In this document: one piece after another, positions 11,594 to 20,817 of the stretch
Position numbering within the stretch: the first letter of the stretch is position 1
Layout of the letters: each line of letters starts with the position of its first letter
Notes under the pieces: model-generated
What the model was told of the DNA's origin: nothing
The model's database searches: none
Seen by the model: the letters and a program-made list of their open reading frames with translations, nothing else
Assembly: GCF_034009455.1 (NCBI RefSeq)
Contig: NZ_CP125380.1
Coordinates: forward strand, 2,087,001 to 2,151,000
DNA: 64,000 bases
From: Pseudomonas sp. P5_109
GTDB lineage: Bacteria > Pseudomonadota > Gammaproteobacteria > Pseudomonadales > Pseudomonadaceae
Reading direction: 5' to 3'
Position numbers and translations under genes: made by a program

Positions 11594-12196
11594 ATGAGCT
11601 TCAGCCCTTTGATTCGCCAACTGATCGACGCCCTGCGAATTTTGCCTGGCGTGGGTCAGAAAACCGCCCAGCGCATGGCGTTGCAGTTGCTCGAGCGTGA
11701 CCGCAGCGGCGGCTCGAGACTGGCGCTGGCCCTGAGCCAGGCCATGGAAGGGGTCGGTCACTGCCGTTTGTGTCGTACGCTGACGGAAGATGATCTGTGC
11801 CCGCAATGCGCCGATACCCGCCGCGACGACACCTTGCTCTGCGTGGTGGAAGGCCCGATGGACGTTTATGCTGTGGAGCAGACCGGGTTCCGCGGGCGCT
11901 ATTTCGTGCTCAAGGGGCATCTGTCGCCGCTCGATGGCCTGGGGCCGGAAGCCATCGGCATCCCGCAATTGATGGCGCGGATCGAAGAGGCCGGCACCTT
12001 CGCCGAAGTCATCCTGGCCACCAACCCGACCGTGGAAGGTGAAGCCACGGCGCACTACATCGCCCAATTGCTCAGCAGCAAAGGCCTGATCGCCTCGCGC
12101 ATCGCCCACGGCGTGCCGCTGGGTGGTGAGCTGGAACTGGTGGATGGCGGGACACTGGCGCATTCGTTTGCCGGGCGTAAGCCGATCACTCTGTAA
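11594..12196 (+). CDS. recR: Recombination mediator protein RecR
   Basis: 200 residues, full length. RecR acts with RecF and RecO to load RecA on gapped DNA. In order: a helix-hairpin-helix ([16 protein letters not shown], about residues 11-26), a Cys4 zinc finger ([16 protein letters not shown], about 57-72), a Toprim domain beginning [10 protein letters not shown] (about 80) and the C-terminal [10 protein letters not shown]. The start at 11594 agrees with the normal N-terminus [10 protein letters not shown]; the frame extends 18 bases upstream to a TTG. No strong ribosome site is seen before the ATG. It is separated from ybaB by an oxidoreductase gene. Confidence 0.97.
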   Translation: MSFSPLIRQLIDALRILPGVGQKTAQRMALQLLERDRSGGSRLALALSQAMEGVGHCRLCRTLTEDDLCPQCADTRRDDTLLCVVEGPMDVYAVEQTGFRGRYFVLKGHLSPLDGLGPEAIGIPQLMARIEEAGTFAEVILATNPTVEGEATAHYIAQLLSSKGLIASRIAHGVPLGGELELVDGGTLAHSFAGRKPITL

Positions 12197-12219
12197 TTTG
12201 TGTCGTCTGGGCCGACGTC

Positions 12220-12284
12220 TTCGCGAGCAAGCCCGCTCCCACATTTGGAATGCAATCCCCTGTGGGAGCGGGCTTGCTCGCGAA
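12220..12284. repeat. REPIN, family A
   Basis: Inverted arms with the GGGAGCGGGCTTGCTCGCGA core, spacer about 15 bases, between recR and the acyl-CoA dehydrogenase gene. Confidence 0.9.
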
Positions 12285-12377
12285 GGGCGCGCCTCGGTTT
12301 CGCTGATTCACACAATCCTGTTGAAAACCAAGCAAGCGCTCGGTTAACTTCGCTGACCCCTTCAGTGGAGCTCGCCG

Positions 12378-13526
12378 ATGTCTGCCTTTCAGGAATACTT
12401 CGACCCCGACCACCAATTGGTCCGCGACAGCGTCAGGCGTTTCGTCGAGCGCGAGATTCTTCCTGATATCGAGTTGTGGGAAGAAGCCGAAAGTTTTCCT
12501 CGCGAGCTCTACCTCAAGGCCGGCGCGGCGGGGATTCTCGGCATCGGTTATCCACAGGCTTACGGAGGCAGTCACGAAGGGGATCTGTTCGCCAAGGTGG
12601 CCGCCAGTGAAGAGTTGATGCGCTGCGGGTCAGGCGGGCTGGTGGCCGGCCTGGGCTCGCTGGATATCGGCTTGCCGCCCATTCTCAAGTGGGCCCGTCC
12701 CGAAATACGGGATCGTGTCGTGCCGCAGGTGCTGTCGGGAGAGAAGATCAGCGCCCTGGCCGTCACCGAGCCCGGTGGCGGCTCCGACGTCGCCAACCTG
12801 CAAACACGAGCTGTGCGCGACGGCGACTTTTACCGGGTCAGCGGCAGCAAGACCTTTATTACCAGCGGCGTGCGCGCGGATTTCTATACCGTCGCTGTGC
12901 GTACCGGTGAGCCGGGGTTCTCCGGCATCAGCCTGTTACTGATCGAAAAGGGCACGCCGGGTTTCACCGTAGGACGGCAACTGAAGAAAATGGGCTGGTG
13001 GGCGTCAGACACGGCCGAACTGTTCTTCGATGATTGCCGGGTGCCCGCAGGCAATCTGATCGGCGCCGAGAACATGGGTTTTGCCTGCATCATGGGCAAT
13101 TTCCAGAGTGAACGCCTGGCCCTGGCGTTGATGGCCAACATGACCGCACAACTTGCGCTGGAGGAGAGCCTCAAGTGGGCGCGCCAGCGCGAAGCCTTCG
13201 GCAAACCGATCGGCAAGTTTCAGGTGATCAAGCATCGCCTCGCCGAGATGGCGACAGCGCTGGAAGTGTCTCGGGAGTTCACTTACCGCCAGGCGGCGAA
13301 AATGGCGGCGGGGCAGAGCGTGATCAAGGAGATTTCCATGGCCAAGAATTTTGCGACGGATACCGCAGACCGGATCGTCAACGATGCGGTGCAGATACTC
13401 GGCGGGCTGGGTTACATGCGTGAAAGCCTGGTGGAGCGGCTGTACCGCGACAACCGGATTCTGTCGATTGGCGGTGGGACGCGGGAAGTGATGAACGAGA
13501 TCATCAGCAAGCAGATGGGGCTTTGA
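12378..13526 (+). CDS. Acyl-CoA dehydrogenase
   Basis: 382 residues, full length for the family. FAD-dependent alpha,beta-dehydrogenation of an acyl-CoA. Signatures: AVTEPGGGSDVANLQT (substrate and flavin site, about residues 132-147), FITSGVRADFYTV, WWASDTAEL, and the C-terminal QILGGLGYMRES and SIGGGTREVMNEI. The catalytic base should lie in the GLGYMRESLVERLYRD region; the exact substrate (short-chain, branched or long-chain) cannot be read from sequence alone. GTGGAGCTCGCCG before the ATG gives a ribosome site. The gene follows recR, an arrangement also remembered from P. aeruginosa. Confidence 0.92.
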   Translation: MSAFQEYFDPDHQLVRDSVRRFVEREILPDIELWEEAESFPRELYLKAGAAGILGIGYPQAYGGSHEGDLFAKVAASEELMRCGSGGLVAGLGSLDIGLPPILKWARPEIRDRVVPQVLSGEKISALAVTEPGGGSDVANLQTRAVRDGDFYRVSGSKTFITSGVRADFYTVAVRTGEPGFSGISLLLIEKGTPGFTVGRQLKKMGWWASDTAELFFDDCRVPAGNLIGAENMGFACIMGNFQSERLALALMANMTAQLALEESLKWARQREAFGKPIGKFQVIKHRLAEMATALEVSREFTYRQAAKMAAGQSVIKEISMAKNFATDTADRIVNDAVQILGGLGYMRESLVERLYRDNRILSIGGGTREVMNEIISKQMGL

Positions 13527-13552
13527 GTTTGGCGGTGTAGCGACCGATGCCA

Positions 13553-13635
13553 TTCGCGAGCAAGCCCGCTCCCACAGTTGACTGCATTCTGTCAGGAAGA
13601 ATGCGATTCATTGTGGGAGCGGGCTTGCTCGCGAA
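13553..13635. repeat. REPIN, family A
   Basis: Two facing arms with the GCGAGCAAGCCCGCTCCCAC core and its complement, in the convergent gap between the acyl-CoA dehydrogenase gene and apt. Confidence 0.9.
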
Positions 13636-13655
13636 AGCGTCAGTACAGGCGCCGC

Positions 13656-14204
13656 TTACTTGTCAGTCAGGGCAAACTGCGTCAGGCAAAACGTAGGAAT
13701 GCCCATGTCTTCCAGGCGCTGCGAGCCGCCCAGTTCAGGCAGATCGATGATCGCCGCCGCTTCATGCACCCGGGCGCCCATGCGGCGGATCAGGTTGGCG
13801 GCGGCAATCAGGGTGCCGCCGGTCGCGATCAGGTCATCGAACATCACCACCGAATCCCCCTCGCACAGGCTGTCGGCGTGCACTTCCAGGAAGGCTTCGC
13901 CGTACTCGGTCGCATAGCCCTCGGCCAGCACGTCAGCCGGCAACTTGCCTTGCTTGCGGAACAGCACCAGCGGCTTGTTCAACTGATAGGCCAGTACCGA
14001 ACCGATCAGGAAACCACGGGCGTCCATCGCGCCGATATGGGTGAAGTCAGCCTCGACGTAACGGTGGGCGAAGCTGTCCATCACCAGGCGCAGGGCTGTG
14101 GGCGACTGGAACAGCGGGGTGATGTCGCGAAAGATCACACCCGGTTTCGGGAAGTCGATGACAGGGCGGATGAGGGATTTGATGTCGAAGGAGTCGAAGA
14201 CCAT
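13656..14204 (-). CDS. apt: Adenine phosphoribosyltransferase
   Basis: 182 residues. Purine salvage: adenine plus PRPP gives AMP. Typical type I fold with [20 protein letters not shown] near the N-terminus, [16 protein letters not shown], and the PRPP-binding loop [14 protein letters not shown] (about residues 121-134). The frame extends upstream to 14318, but [14 protein letters not shown] is the normal N-terminus. It lies 80 bases downstream of anr on the same strand, so it could be co-transcribed with anr, although Apt itself has no known link to oxygen. Confidence 0.96.
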   Translation of the reverse strand: MVFDSFDIKSLIRPVIDFPKPGVIFRDITPLFQSPTALRLVMDSFAHRYVEADFTHIGAMDARGFLIGSVLAYQLNKPLVLFRKQGKLPADVLAEGYATEYGEAFLEVHADSLCEGDSVVMFDDLIATGGTLIAAANLIRRMGARVHEAAAIIDLPELGGSQRLEDMGIPTFCLTQFALTDK

Positions 14205-14284
14205 CGTCGTGGTGTCCTGGCAAGGCTGCAAACGACGCATTATACCGGCGGCTGAACCGTTTCGCTCAGCCGCAACGATTTGTA

Positions 14285-15019
14285 TCAGCTTTCCAGCGAA
14301 CCGCCGGCCAGGGCGCACAGCTGGATCGGGTCGATAATCCGGATTTCCTTGCCTTCCGCCGCGATCAGTTCGTTTTGCTGGAAGCGAGTGAACACGCGGG
14401 ACACGGTTTCCACCGCCAGGCCCAGGTAGTTGCCGATCTCGTTGCGCGACATGCTCAGGCGGAACTGATTGGCGGAAAAACCCCGGGCGCGGAAACGTGC
14501 CGAAAGGTTGACCAGGAAGGTGGCGATGCGTTCGTCGGCGGTCTTCTTCGACAACAGCAGCATCATCTGCTGATCGTCACGGATTTCGCGGCTCATCACG
14601 CGCATCAACTGACGGCGCAACTGCGGCAGTTGCAGGGCCAGTTCGTCGAGGCGTTCAAAGGGGATTTCACACACCGAAGTGGTTTCCAGGGCTTGCGCCG
14701 ACACCGGGTGCTTTTCGGTGTCCATGCCCGACAGGCCGACCAGTTCGCTCGGCAGGTGGAAACCGGTGAGCTGTTCTTCGCCGGTGTCGCTCAGGCTGAA
14801 GGTCTTGAGGGCGCCAGAACGCACTGCGTAGACAGAATCGAAGGTATCGCCCTGGCGAAACAGGAATTCGCCTTTTTTCAGCGGCCGGCCGCGCTTGACG
14901 ATTTCGTCCAGCGCATCCATGTCTTCCAGATTCAGCGAAAGTGGCAGGCAAAGAGGGGCCAGGCTGCAATCCTTGCAATGGGCTTGATTATGAGCGCGCA
15001 GTTTTACTGGCTCGGACAT
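14285..15019 (-). CDS. anr: Oxygen-sensing transcriptional regulator Anr (FNR family)
   Basis: 244 residues. An FNR-type activator holding an oxygen-labile [4Fe-4S] cluster; active when oxygen is low. The cluster ligands are seen at Cys15, Cys18 and Cys24 ([11 protein letters not shown]) plus a fourth Cys near residue 117 (TTSVCEIP). The cyclic-nucleotide-binding-like fold covers about 30-150, a dimer helix follows, and the HTH ([22 protein letters not shown], given here as [12 protein letters not shown] and AVETVSRVF) carries the E--SR recognition pattern that reads TTGAT-N4-ATCAA. It lies next to hemN and the cco genes, and matching boxes occur upstream of them. Confidence 0.97.
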   Translation of the reverse strand: MSEPVKLRAHNQAHCKDCSLAPLCLPLSLNLEDMDALDEIVKRGRPLKKGEFLFRQGDTFDSVYAVRSGALKTFSLSDTGEEQLTGFHLPSELVGLSGMDTEKHPVSAQALETTSVCEIPFERLDELALQLPQLRRQLMRVMSREIRDDQQMMLLLSKKTADERIATFLVNLSARFRARGFSANQFRLSMSRNEIGNYLGLAVETVSRVFTRFQQNELIAAEGKEIRIIDPIQLCALAGGSLES

Positions 15020-15112
15020 TTCTTCAATCCTTGTGGGAAATCACACATAAGACGTAAGGGTAACCCACCCGAGGACATTGAGGCCAGCCTGTGGCGCTTT
15101 TGTCGCAGCGCT

Positions 15113-16495
15113 CTAGATCACCCGTGAAAACCGTTGCCGGCTGTGTTGTTCCAGGTACGCGTCGAAGACCATGCACACCGAGCGCGCCAACAGCCGCCCG
15201 GCGGGCAGGATAGTGATCCTGTCGCGATCGAGCTTGATCAGCCCGTCTTTGGCCATGTCTTGCAGTTGCGGCCAAAGATCGCCGAAGTAGCCCTGGAAAT
15301 CGATGTTGAAGGCCTGTTCGATGTCAGCGAACTCGAGGCTGAAATTGCAGATCAATTGCTGGATGACCGCGCGCCGCAGACGGTCATCGGCATTGCACAG
15401 CAGGCCGCGGCTGGTGGCCAGTTGCATGGATGCAAGGACGTTTTGATACTCGCTCAGGTCGCTACTGTTCTGGCAGTACAGGTCGCCGATCTGGCTGATC
15501 GCCGAGACGCCGAGACCGATCAGATCGCAATGACCGTGGGTGGTGTAGCCCTGGAAATTGCGTTGCAGGGTCGACTCTTCCTGGGCAATCGCCAGTTCAT
15601 CGTCGGGCAGGGCGAAGTGATCCATGCCGATGTAGCGGTAGCCGGCGCTGATCAGTTGCTCGATGGTGCGCTGCAGCATTTCCAGCTTCTGCGCGGGCGT
15701 CGGCAGCTCATTGCTGTTGATGCGCCGTTGCGGCATGAAGCGTTCCGGCAGGTGGGCGTAGTTGAACACCGATAACCGGTCCGGTTGCAGGCGGATGACT
15801 TCATCGACCGTGTGGGCGAAGTTCTCCGGCGTCTGTCTCGGCAGGCCGTAGATCAGGTCGATATTGATCGAGCGAAACTGCAAGGTGCGGGCGGCGTCGA
15901 TTACCGCGCGGGTTTCTTCCAGGCTTTGCAGGCGATTGACCGCGCGTTGCACCGCCGGGTCGAGGTCTTGCAGACCGATGCTGACCCGATTGAAACCCAA
16001 TTCGCGCAGCAGGCCCATGGTCGACCAGTCGGCCTCACGGGGGTCGATCTCGATACCGTAGTCGCCGGAGTCGTCGTCCAGCAAATTGAAGTGTTTGCGC
16101 AAATGCGCCATCAACTGGCGCAGTTCGTCGTGGCTGAGAAAGGTCGGCGTGCCACCACCGAAGTGCAATTGCTCGACTTTCTGCGCGGGGTCGAGGTGAC
16201 AGGCGATCAACTGGATTTCCTGTTCCAGGCGCTGCAAGTACGGCTGTGCGCGGCCGCGATCCTTGGTGATGACCTTGTTGCAGGCGCAGTAATAGCAAAT
16301 GTTCGCGCAGAACGGCACGTGCACATACAGCGACAACGGGCGTTGGGCCTTGCGGCTGTCGCGCAGGGCATGAAACAGGTCGAAAGTGCCGACCTGGCTG
16401 TTGAATTGCACGGCGGTCGGGTACGAGGTGTAGCGCGGTCCCGCCAGGTCATAACGGCGGATCAGATCGGTGTCCCAACGAATGGCGTCGAGCAT
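15113..16495 (-). CDS. hemN: Oxygen-independent coproporphyrinogen III oxidase
   Basis: 460 residues. A radical-SAM enzyme converting coproporphyrinogen III to protoporphyrinogen IX without oxygen in haem synthesis. The CxxxCxxC cluster motif is at Cys63, Cys67 and Cys70 (PFCANICYYC), followed by HFGGGTPTFLS. Two adjacent ATGs (16498 and 16495) are possible; GGGGGA lies upstream of both and the shorter form matches the usual MLDAIRWD start. A perfect Anr box lies 68-81 bases upstream, predicting induction at low oxygen, when haem is needed for the cbb3 oxidases encoded next door. Confidence 0.97.
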   Translation of the reverse strand: MLDAIRWDTDLIRRYDLAGPRYTSYPTAVQFNSQVGTFDLFHALRDSRKAQRPLSLYVHVPFCANICYYCACNKVITKDRGRAQPYLQRLEQEIQLIACHLDPAQKVEQLHFGGGTPTFLSHDELRQLMAHLRKHFNLLDDDSGDYGIEIDPREADWSTMGLLRELGFNRVSIGLQDLDPAVQRAVNRLQSLEETRAVIDAARTLQFRSINIDLIYGLPRQTPENFAHTVDEVIRLQPDRLSVFNYAHLPERFMPQRRINSNELPTPAQKLEMLQRTIEQLISAGYRYIGMDHFALPDDELAIAQEESTLQRNFQGYTTHGHCDLIGLGVSAISQIGDLYCQNSSDLSEYQNVLASMQLATSRGLLCNADDRLRRAVIQQLICNFSLEFADIEQAFNIDFQGYFGDLWPQLQDMAKDGLIKLDRDRITILPAGRLLARSVCMVFDAYLEQHSRQRFSRVI

Positions 16496-16562
16496 CATGC
16501 GGGCATTCCCCCGGATTGGCTGGCAGTGTCAGCCACTTTATGCGAGGGCGGGGCGGGGCATC

Positions 16563-16576
16563 TTGATTTGCATCAA
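16563..16576 (-). promoter_or_regulatory. Anr/FNR box upstream of hemN
   Basis: TTGATTTGCATCAA matches the consensus TTGAT-N4-ATCAA at all ten fixed positions. Its centre is about 74 bases upstream of the hemN start, which leaves room for a class II position (-41.5) with a leader of about 33 bases. Confidence 0.85.
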
Positions 16577-16597
16577 CTGGGAGTTTGAAGCTTTTTT

Positions 16598-16728
16598 GTG
16601 GCGAGGGGGCTTGCCCCCGTCGGGCTGCGAAGCGGCCCCAAAATCAGAGAATGCGGTGAGTCAGTGTGAAAGGATTGGCCGGTTTGCGACGGCTTCGCCG
16701 CCGAACGGGAGCAAGCCCCCTTGCCGCA
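16598..16728. repeat. REPIN, family C
   Basis: Facing arms GTGGCGAGGGGGCTTGCCCC and its partner ending CTTGCCGC, separated by a long spacer that begins GGGCTGCGAAGCGGCCCC, as in the other family C copies. Confidence 0.85.
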
Positions 16729-16732
16729 GGAT

Positions 16733-17416
16733 CTAGTGCCCCATCAACCAATGCTGATGCGGCCCCGGCAGGGTCCAGATGCCGAACAGCATCACCAGCA
16801 ATCCGCCCGCCATCCGCACGCTGCGTTTGCGCAACAGTGCGGTGATGCGCTCGGCGGCAAGGCCAGTCGCGAGCAGCACCGGCCAGGTGCCGAGCCCGAA
16901 CGCGAGCATCAACAATGCGCTGTCCAGCGCATTGCCCTGACTGGCCGACCATAACAAGGTGCTGTAGACCAGGCCGCACGGCAGCCAGCCCCAAAGCGCG
17001 CCCAGCAGCAGCGCACGCGGAACGCTCGACACCGGCAGCAAGCGGTTGGCGACTGGCTGGATATGCCGCCACAGGCCTCGGCCGAGGCTTTCGATACGGG
17101 TCAGGCCGCTCCACCAGCCGGCCAGGTACAGGCCCATGGCAATCAGCAGCAATCCGGCGAGAATGCGCAGGAACATCGCTGCCGGGCTGCTGGCCACGGC
17201 CCAGCCGGCCAGGCCGATCAGCAGTCCGGCGCAGGCATAGCTCAGAATCCGGCCCAGGTTGTAAGCCAGCAGCAGGCGAAAGCGGCGGCTGCGTTGTTCC
17301 TTGGGAATCGCCAGGGTCAGCGCGCCCATCAAGCCGCCGCACATGCCCAGGCAATGGCCGCCGCCAAGCAAGCCGAGGATGACTGCCGACACCAGCAGTG
17401 GCGCCAGCTCAAACAT
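16733..17416 (-). CDS. SafE/TauE-like membrane protein of the cbb3 oxidase cluster
   Basis: 227 residues, about six membrane helices. It has the GGGHCLGMCGGLMGAL motif near the N-terminus that marks the sulfite exporter TauE/SafE-like family often found beside ccoS and ccoI. A role in metal handling or cytochrome oxidase assembly is inferred from this location only. The start overlaps the ccoS stop (ATGTTTGA), so translation is probably coupled. The frame upstream of 17416 overlaps ccoS and is not used. Confidence 0.85.
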   Translation of the reverse strand: MFELAPLLVSAVILGLLGGGHCLGMCGGLMGALTLAIPKEQRSRRFRLLLAYNLGRILSYACAGLLIGLAGWAVASSPAAMFLRILAGLLLIAMGLYLAGWWSGLTRIESLGRGLWRHIQPVANRLLPVSSVPRALLLGALWGWLPCGLVYSTLLWSASQGNALDSALLMLAFGLGTWPVLLATGLAAERITALLRKRSVRMAGGLLVMLFGIWTLPGPHQHWLMGH

Positions 17417-17627
17417 GGGGCGGAGCCTTGTCTTGCGGTTTGGCCGGTTGGCCGCTGGCTTCATCGACGGCAGCGGTGTGGTTCGGGTCCTGGTCGTCGA
17501 ACAGGATGCTGTGGGCCGGGCCATCGAGGTCGTCGTACTGCCCGCTGTCGACCGCCCAGAAAAAGATATAGACGGCGATGGCCACGATCAGCAGCGCAGC
17601 GGGAATCATCACGTAAAGAGCTGGCAT
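17409..17627 (-). CDS. ccoS: Cytochrome oxidase maturation protein CcoS, cbb3 type
   Basis: 72 residues. A small single-span inner-membrane protein needed to insert haem and copper into cbb3 oxidase. The N-terminal helix (MPALYVMIPAALLIVAIAVY) is followed by FFWAVDSGQYDDLDGPAHSI, the conserved family segment (given here as WAVDSGQYDDLDGPA), then a variable hydrophilic tail. It lies between ccoI and the SafE-like gene, overlapping the latter by 8 bases. Confidence 0.93.
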   Translation of the reverse strand: MPALYVMIPAALLIVAIAVYIFFWAVDSGQYDDLDGPAHSILFDDQDPNHTAAVDEASGQPAKPQDKAPPHV

Positions 17628-17649
17628 CTGGACTCCATGCCCGCGCGGC

Positions 17650-20112
17650 TCAGGCCGGCAGCGGGCGGGTTTCTGGCGTGGTGCTGGCGGCGGGCGCGCT
17701 CGGCATGCGAGTCAGGCGCAGCGCGTTCAACACCACGGTCAACGAACTGATCGACATGCCCACCGCCGCCCAGACTGGAGTGATCCAGCCGAGGGCGGCG
17801 AAGGGCAGCATGAGGCCATTGTACAACCCTGCCCACAACAGGTTCTCGATAATGACCCGGCGGGTGCGCCGCGCCAGGCTGAAGGCTTGCACCAGCGCGT
17901 CGAGGCGGTTGGACAGTAACACGGCATCGGCACTGGTCTTCGCCAGGTCGGTGGCCGAACCCATGGCGACGCTGATATCGGCAGCCGCCAGCACCGGCAC
18001 GTCATTGACCCCGTCACCCAGCATCAACACCTTGCGGCCTTCTTTATGCAACTGTTGCAGGACCTGCAGTTTATCGTCCGGACGCAAGCCGCCACGGGCT
18101 TCATCGATGCCCAGCTCCGCCGCCACGCTGGCGACCATCGGCGAGCTGTCGCCGGACAACAACAGCGTGCGCCAGCCACGTGCCTTGCACGCGTCCAGCA
18201 GCGCGGGCGCGTCGGCACGCAGACGATCATCGAGGACGAACCAGGCCAAGGGTCCCTGGCTGTCACCCAGCAGCAGCCATTGGCCGGCTTCTTCGGGCAT
18301 CGACGGCACCACGGCGCCGCTGAGCTCGCAAACGAATCCTGGCTGGCCGATGCGCAGGCGACGCCCTTCGACCAGCCCCTCCAGGCCAAGGCCCGGGGTG
18401 CTGTGGACTTCTTCGGCAGCCATCGGCGCGCGTCCGAAAGCACGGGCGATCGGGTGTTCGGAGCGATTTTCCAGGGCGGCGGCGAGGCCCAGGCATTGAT
18501 CGCTGTCGAGGGCGCCGAGAGGGCGGATCGAGCGCAGCGCCAGGCGTCCTTCGGTGAGGGTGCCGGTCTTGTCGAAAATCACCGTGTCGATCTGGTTGAG
18601 GCCTTCGAGCACATGGCCGCGAGTCAACAGCAGGCCAAGTTTGTGCAGCGTACCGGTGGCGGCGGTGAGGGCAGTCGGTGTGGCCAGTGACAACGCGCAC
18701 GGGCAGGTCGCCACGAGCATCGCCAGCACAATCCAGAAGGCCCGCGATGAGTCCAGCTCCCACCACAGCAGGCCAATGGCGGCGGCAGCGATCAGCGACA
18801 ACAGCAGGAACCATTGCGCGGCGCGGTCGGCGATTTCCGCCAGTCGCGGCTTTTCGGCCTGGGCACGATCGAGCAGGCGAACGATGGCCGAGAGGCGAGT
18901 GTTCTGGCCCAGGGCCTGAACCTCGACGGTCAGCGCGCCTTCGACGTTCAGGGTGCCGGCGGTGACTGCGTCGCCGAGGGAGCGGGGTTGCGGCAAGTAT
19001 TCGCCGGTCAGCAGTGACTCGTCGACACTCGACTGACCGTCGAGAATTTTTCCGTCAGCCGGAAGAATGGCGCCGGGATGAACCAGCACCTGATCGCCGA
19101 CACGCAGTTCGCTGAGCAAAATGCGTTCACTCTGGCCGTCAGGCATCAATCGCAGGCACGAGGCGGGCAACAGGTTTACCAGCTGCGCGGTGGCGGCAGC
19201 CGTGCGCTCGCGGGCGCGCCGTTCCAGATAACGCCCGGCGAGCAGAAACAGGGCAAACATGCCGACGGCATCGAAATACAGTTCGCCGACCCCGGTGATC
19301 GACGTCCAGATCCCGGCGATGTAGGCGCTGCCAATGGCCAGCGATACCGAAACGTCCATGGTCAGGTGGCGGGTGCGCAGATCGCGCATGGCACCTTTGA
19401 AAAACGGCGCGCAGCTGTAGAACACGATCGGGGTGGTGAGGAACAGCGCGACCCAGCGCAGGATGGTGTGCATTTCGGGGCTAAGGTCGATGTTGAATTC
19501 AGGCCAGGTGGCCATGGTTGCCATCATCGCCTGGAACCAGAGCAGCCCGGCCACGCCGAGCTGGCGCAGGGCCAGGCGGTTTTCGCTGGCCAGTTGTTCG
19601 CTGGCGCGGTCGGCCTGATAGGGGTGTGCGGCATAACCGATCTGGCGCAGTTCGCTGAGGACCTGACTCAGGGGGAGTTGCGCGTCGCTCCAGCGCACGT
19701 GCAGGCGATGGTTGGACAGGTTCAGGCGAGCTTCGGCTACCGCCGGCAAGGTGCGCAGGTGTTTTTCGATCAACCAGCCGCAAGCCGCGCAGCTGATGCC
19801 TTCCATCAAAAGGGTGGTTTCGGCGAGTTCGCCTTCATGGCGAACGAAGGATTGCTGCACATCGGCACGGTCGTACAGCGCCAGTTCGTCCACCAGTTGC
19901 ACCGGTAGCGCTTCGGGGTTGGCCGAGGCTTCGCTGCGGTGCTGGTAATAGCTTTCCAGGCCGCCGGCGACGATGGCCTCGGCCACGGCCTGGCAACCCG
20001 GGCAGCAGAACTCGCGGGACTCCCCGAGCACGGCGGCGGTGAAGCGGCTGCCGGCCGGGACGGGCAGGGCGCAGTGGTAGCAGGGGAGTGGGGTGGTCAT
20101 TTCTGTAGCCAT
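17650..20112 (-). CDS. ccoI: Copper-exporting P1B-type ATPase of cbb3 assembly (CcoI/FixI)
   Basis: 820 residues. It pumps copper out of the cytoplasm to supply the Cu-B site of cbb3 oxidase. The N-terminus has Cys clusters (CYHC, residues 11-14, and CCPGC near 37) and a heavy-metal-associated domain with GISCAACGW (about 105-113). Eight membrane helices are expected. The transport motif ATCPCALSLATP, the phosphorylation site FDKTGTLTEG and the hinge MLGDGVNDVPVLA are all present. MTTPLP at 20100 is an alternative start. It is adjacent to ccoS; a REPIN separates it from ccoH. Confidence 0.95.
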   Translation of the reverse strand: MATEMTTPLPCYHCALPVPAGSRFTAAVLGESREFCCPGCQAVAEAIVAGGLESYYQHRSEASANPEALPVQLVDELALYDRADVQQSFVRHEGELAETTLLMEGISCAACGWLIEKHLRTLPAVAEARLNLSNHRLHVRWSDAQLPLSQVLSELRQIGYAAHPYQADRASEQLASENRLALRQLGVAGLLWFQAMMATMATWPEFNIDLSPEMHTILRWVALFLTTPIVFYSCAPFFKGAMRDLRTRHLTMDVSVSLAIGSAYIAGIWTSITGVGELYFDAVGMFALFLLAGRYLERRARERTAAATAQLVNLLPASCLRLMPDGQSERILLSELRVGDQVLVHPGAILPADGKILDGQSSVDESLLTGEYLPQPRSLGDAVTAGTLNVEGALTVEVQALGQNTRLSAIVRLLDRAQAEKPRLAEIADRAAQWFLLLSLIAAAAIGLLWWELDSSRAFWIVLAMLVATCPCALSLATPTALTAATGTLHKLGLLLTRGHVLEGLNQIDTVIFDKTGTLTEGRLALRSIRPLGALDSDQCLGLAAALENRSEHPIARAFGRAPMAAEEVHSTPGLGLEGLVEGRRLRIGQPGFVCELSGAVVPSMPEEAGQWLLLGDSQGPLAWFVLDDRLRADAPALLDACKARGWRTLLLSGDSSPMVASVAAELGIDEARGGLRPDDKLQVLQQLHKEGRKVLMLGDGVNDVPVLAAADISVAMGSATDLAKTSADAVLLSNRLDALVQAFSLARRTRRVIIENLLWAGLYNGLMLPFAALGWITPVWAAVGMSISSLTVVLNALRLTRMPSAPAASTTPETRPLPA

Positions 20113-20122
20113 GAAAGCCTTT

Positions 20123-20252
20123 GTGGCGAGGGAGCTTGCTCCCGTTCGGCTGCGAAGCAGTCGTAGTGCTGCGGACTCGCTGTGCCTGAAGAAGCGCAGT
20201 TGCAGGTTTTAGGGGCGCTTCGCACCCCAGCGGGAGCAAGCTCCCTCGCCAC
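20123..20252. repeat. REPIN, family C
   Basis: Arms GTGGCGAGGGAGCTTGCTCC and its complement flank a long spacer containing GGCTGCGAAGCAG. It separates ccoH from ccoI within a gene series of one strand. Confidence 0.88.
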
Positions 20253-20266
20253 AGTCGATGGCATGT

Positions 20267-20806
20267 TTACTTTTTCAGGTCTTCCGCGCCTTGCAACGGT
20301 TCGTCACCCAGCAGCAGGTCCTTGTCATGGCTGACCAGTTCCTCTTCGAACATGCGCCAGATGTGCTCGTCCTGGGTGCCGAGCAACTCGACAAAACGCC
20401 GGCCTTCGATCTTGTCGCTCAATTGGCCGATGTAGCGGCCCTGTTCGGTGTCGCTGCGGGTCAGGGTGATCTTGCGGTCCTTCTCCGGCTGGGTCGGTGA
20501 GATCAGGTTCAGTTCCAGGGTCTGGGGCTGGCTGTCGCCGCTCAGGCGCAAGTCGACTTCGCCGGTCACGTCATCGAGATGAACGCTGGCGCGCATTTTC
20601 AGGTTCTGCGCCAACAGCTCACGGTCGAGGGAACGGTTGATGCCTTTGCCGGCTTCGTAGTAGTTGTCGTTGACCAGGTTGTCCGGGTTCTTCACCGCGA
20701 TGGTCACCATGGACAAGGTCAGCGTCACCGAGCAAGCCAGGATCCCGATGATGATCCACGGCCAGAGGTGCTTGTACCAGGGACTTGCGGCATTTGCAGC
20801 GGGCAT
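20267..20806 (-). CDS. ccoH: FixH/CcoH family protein
   Basis: 179 residues. A single N-terminal membrane helix (WPWIIIGILACSVTLTLSMV) precedes a periplasmic domain with the family marker NPDNLVNDNYYEAGKGINRS. FixH/CcoH proteins assist assembly and stability of cbb3 oxidase. The ATG at 20806 follows GAGAGAA and lies 11 bases after the ccoG stop, so ccoG and ccoH form an operon. The frame reaches back to a TTG at 20821, which is less likely as a start. Confidence 0.92.
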   Translation of the reverse strand: MPAANAASPWYKHLWPWIIIGILACSVTLTLSMVTIAVKNPDNLVNDNYYEAGKGINRSLDRELLAQNLKMRASVHLDDVTGEVDLRLSGDSQPQTLELNLISPTQPEKDRKITLTRSDTEQGRYIGQLSDKIEGRRFVELLGTQDEHIWRMFEEELVSHDKDLLLGDEPLQGAEDLKK

Positions 20807-20817
20807 GTTCAGTTCTC

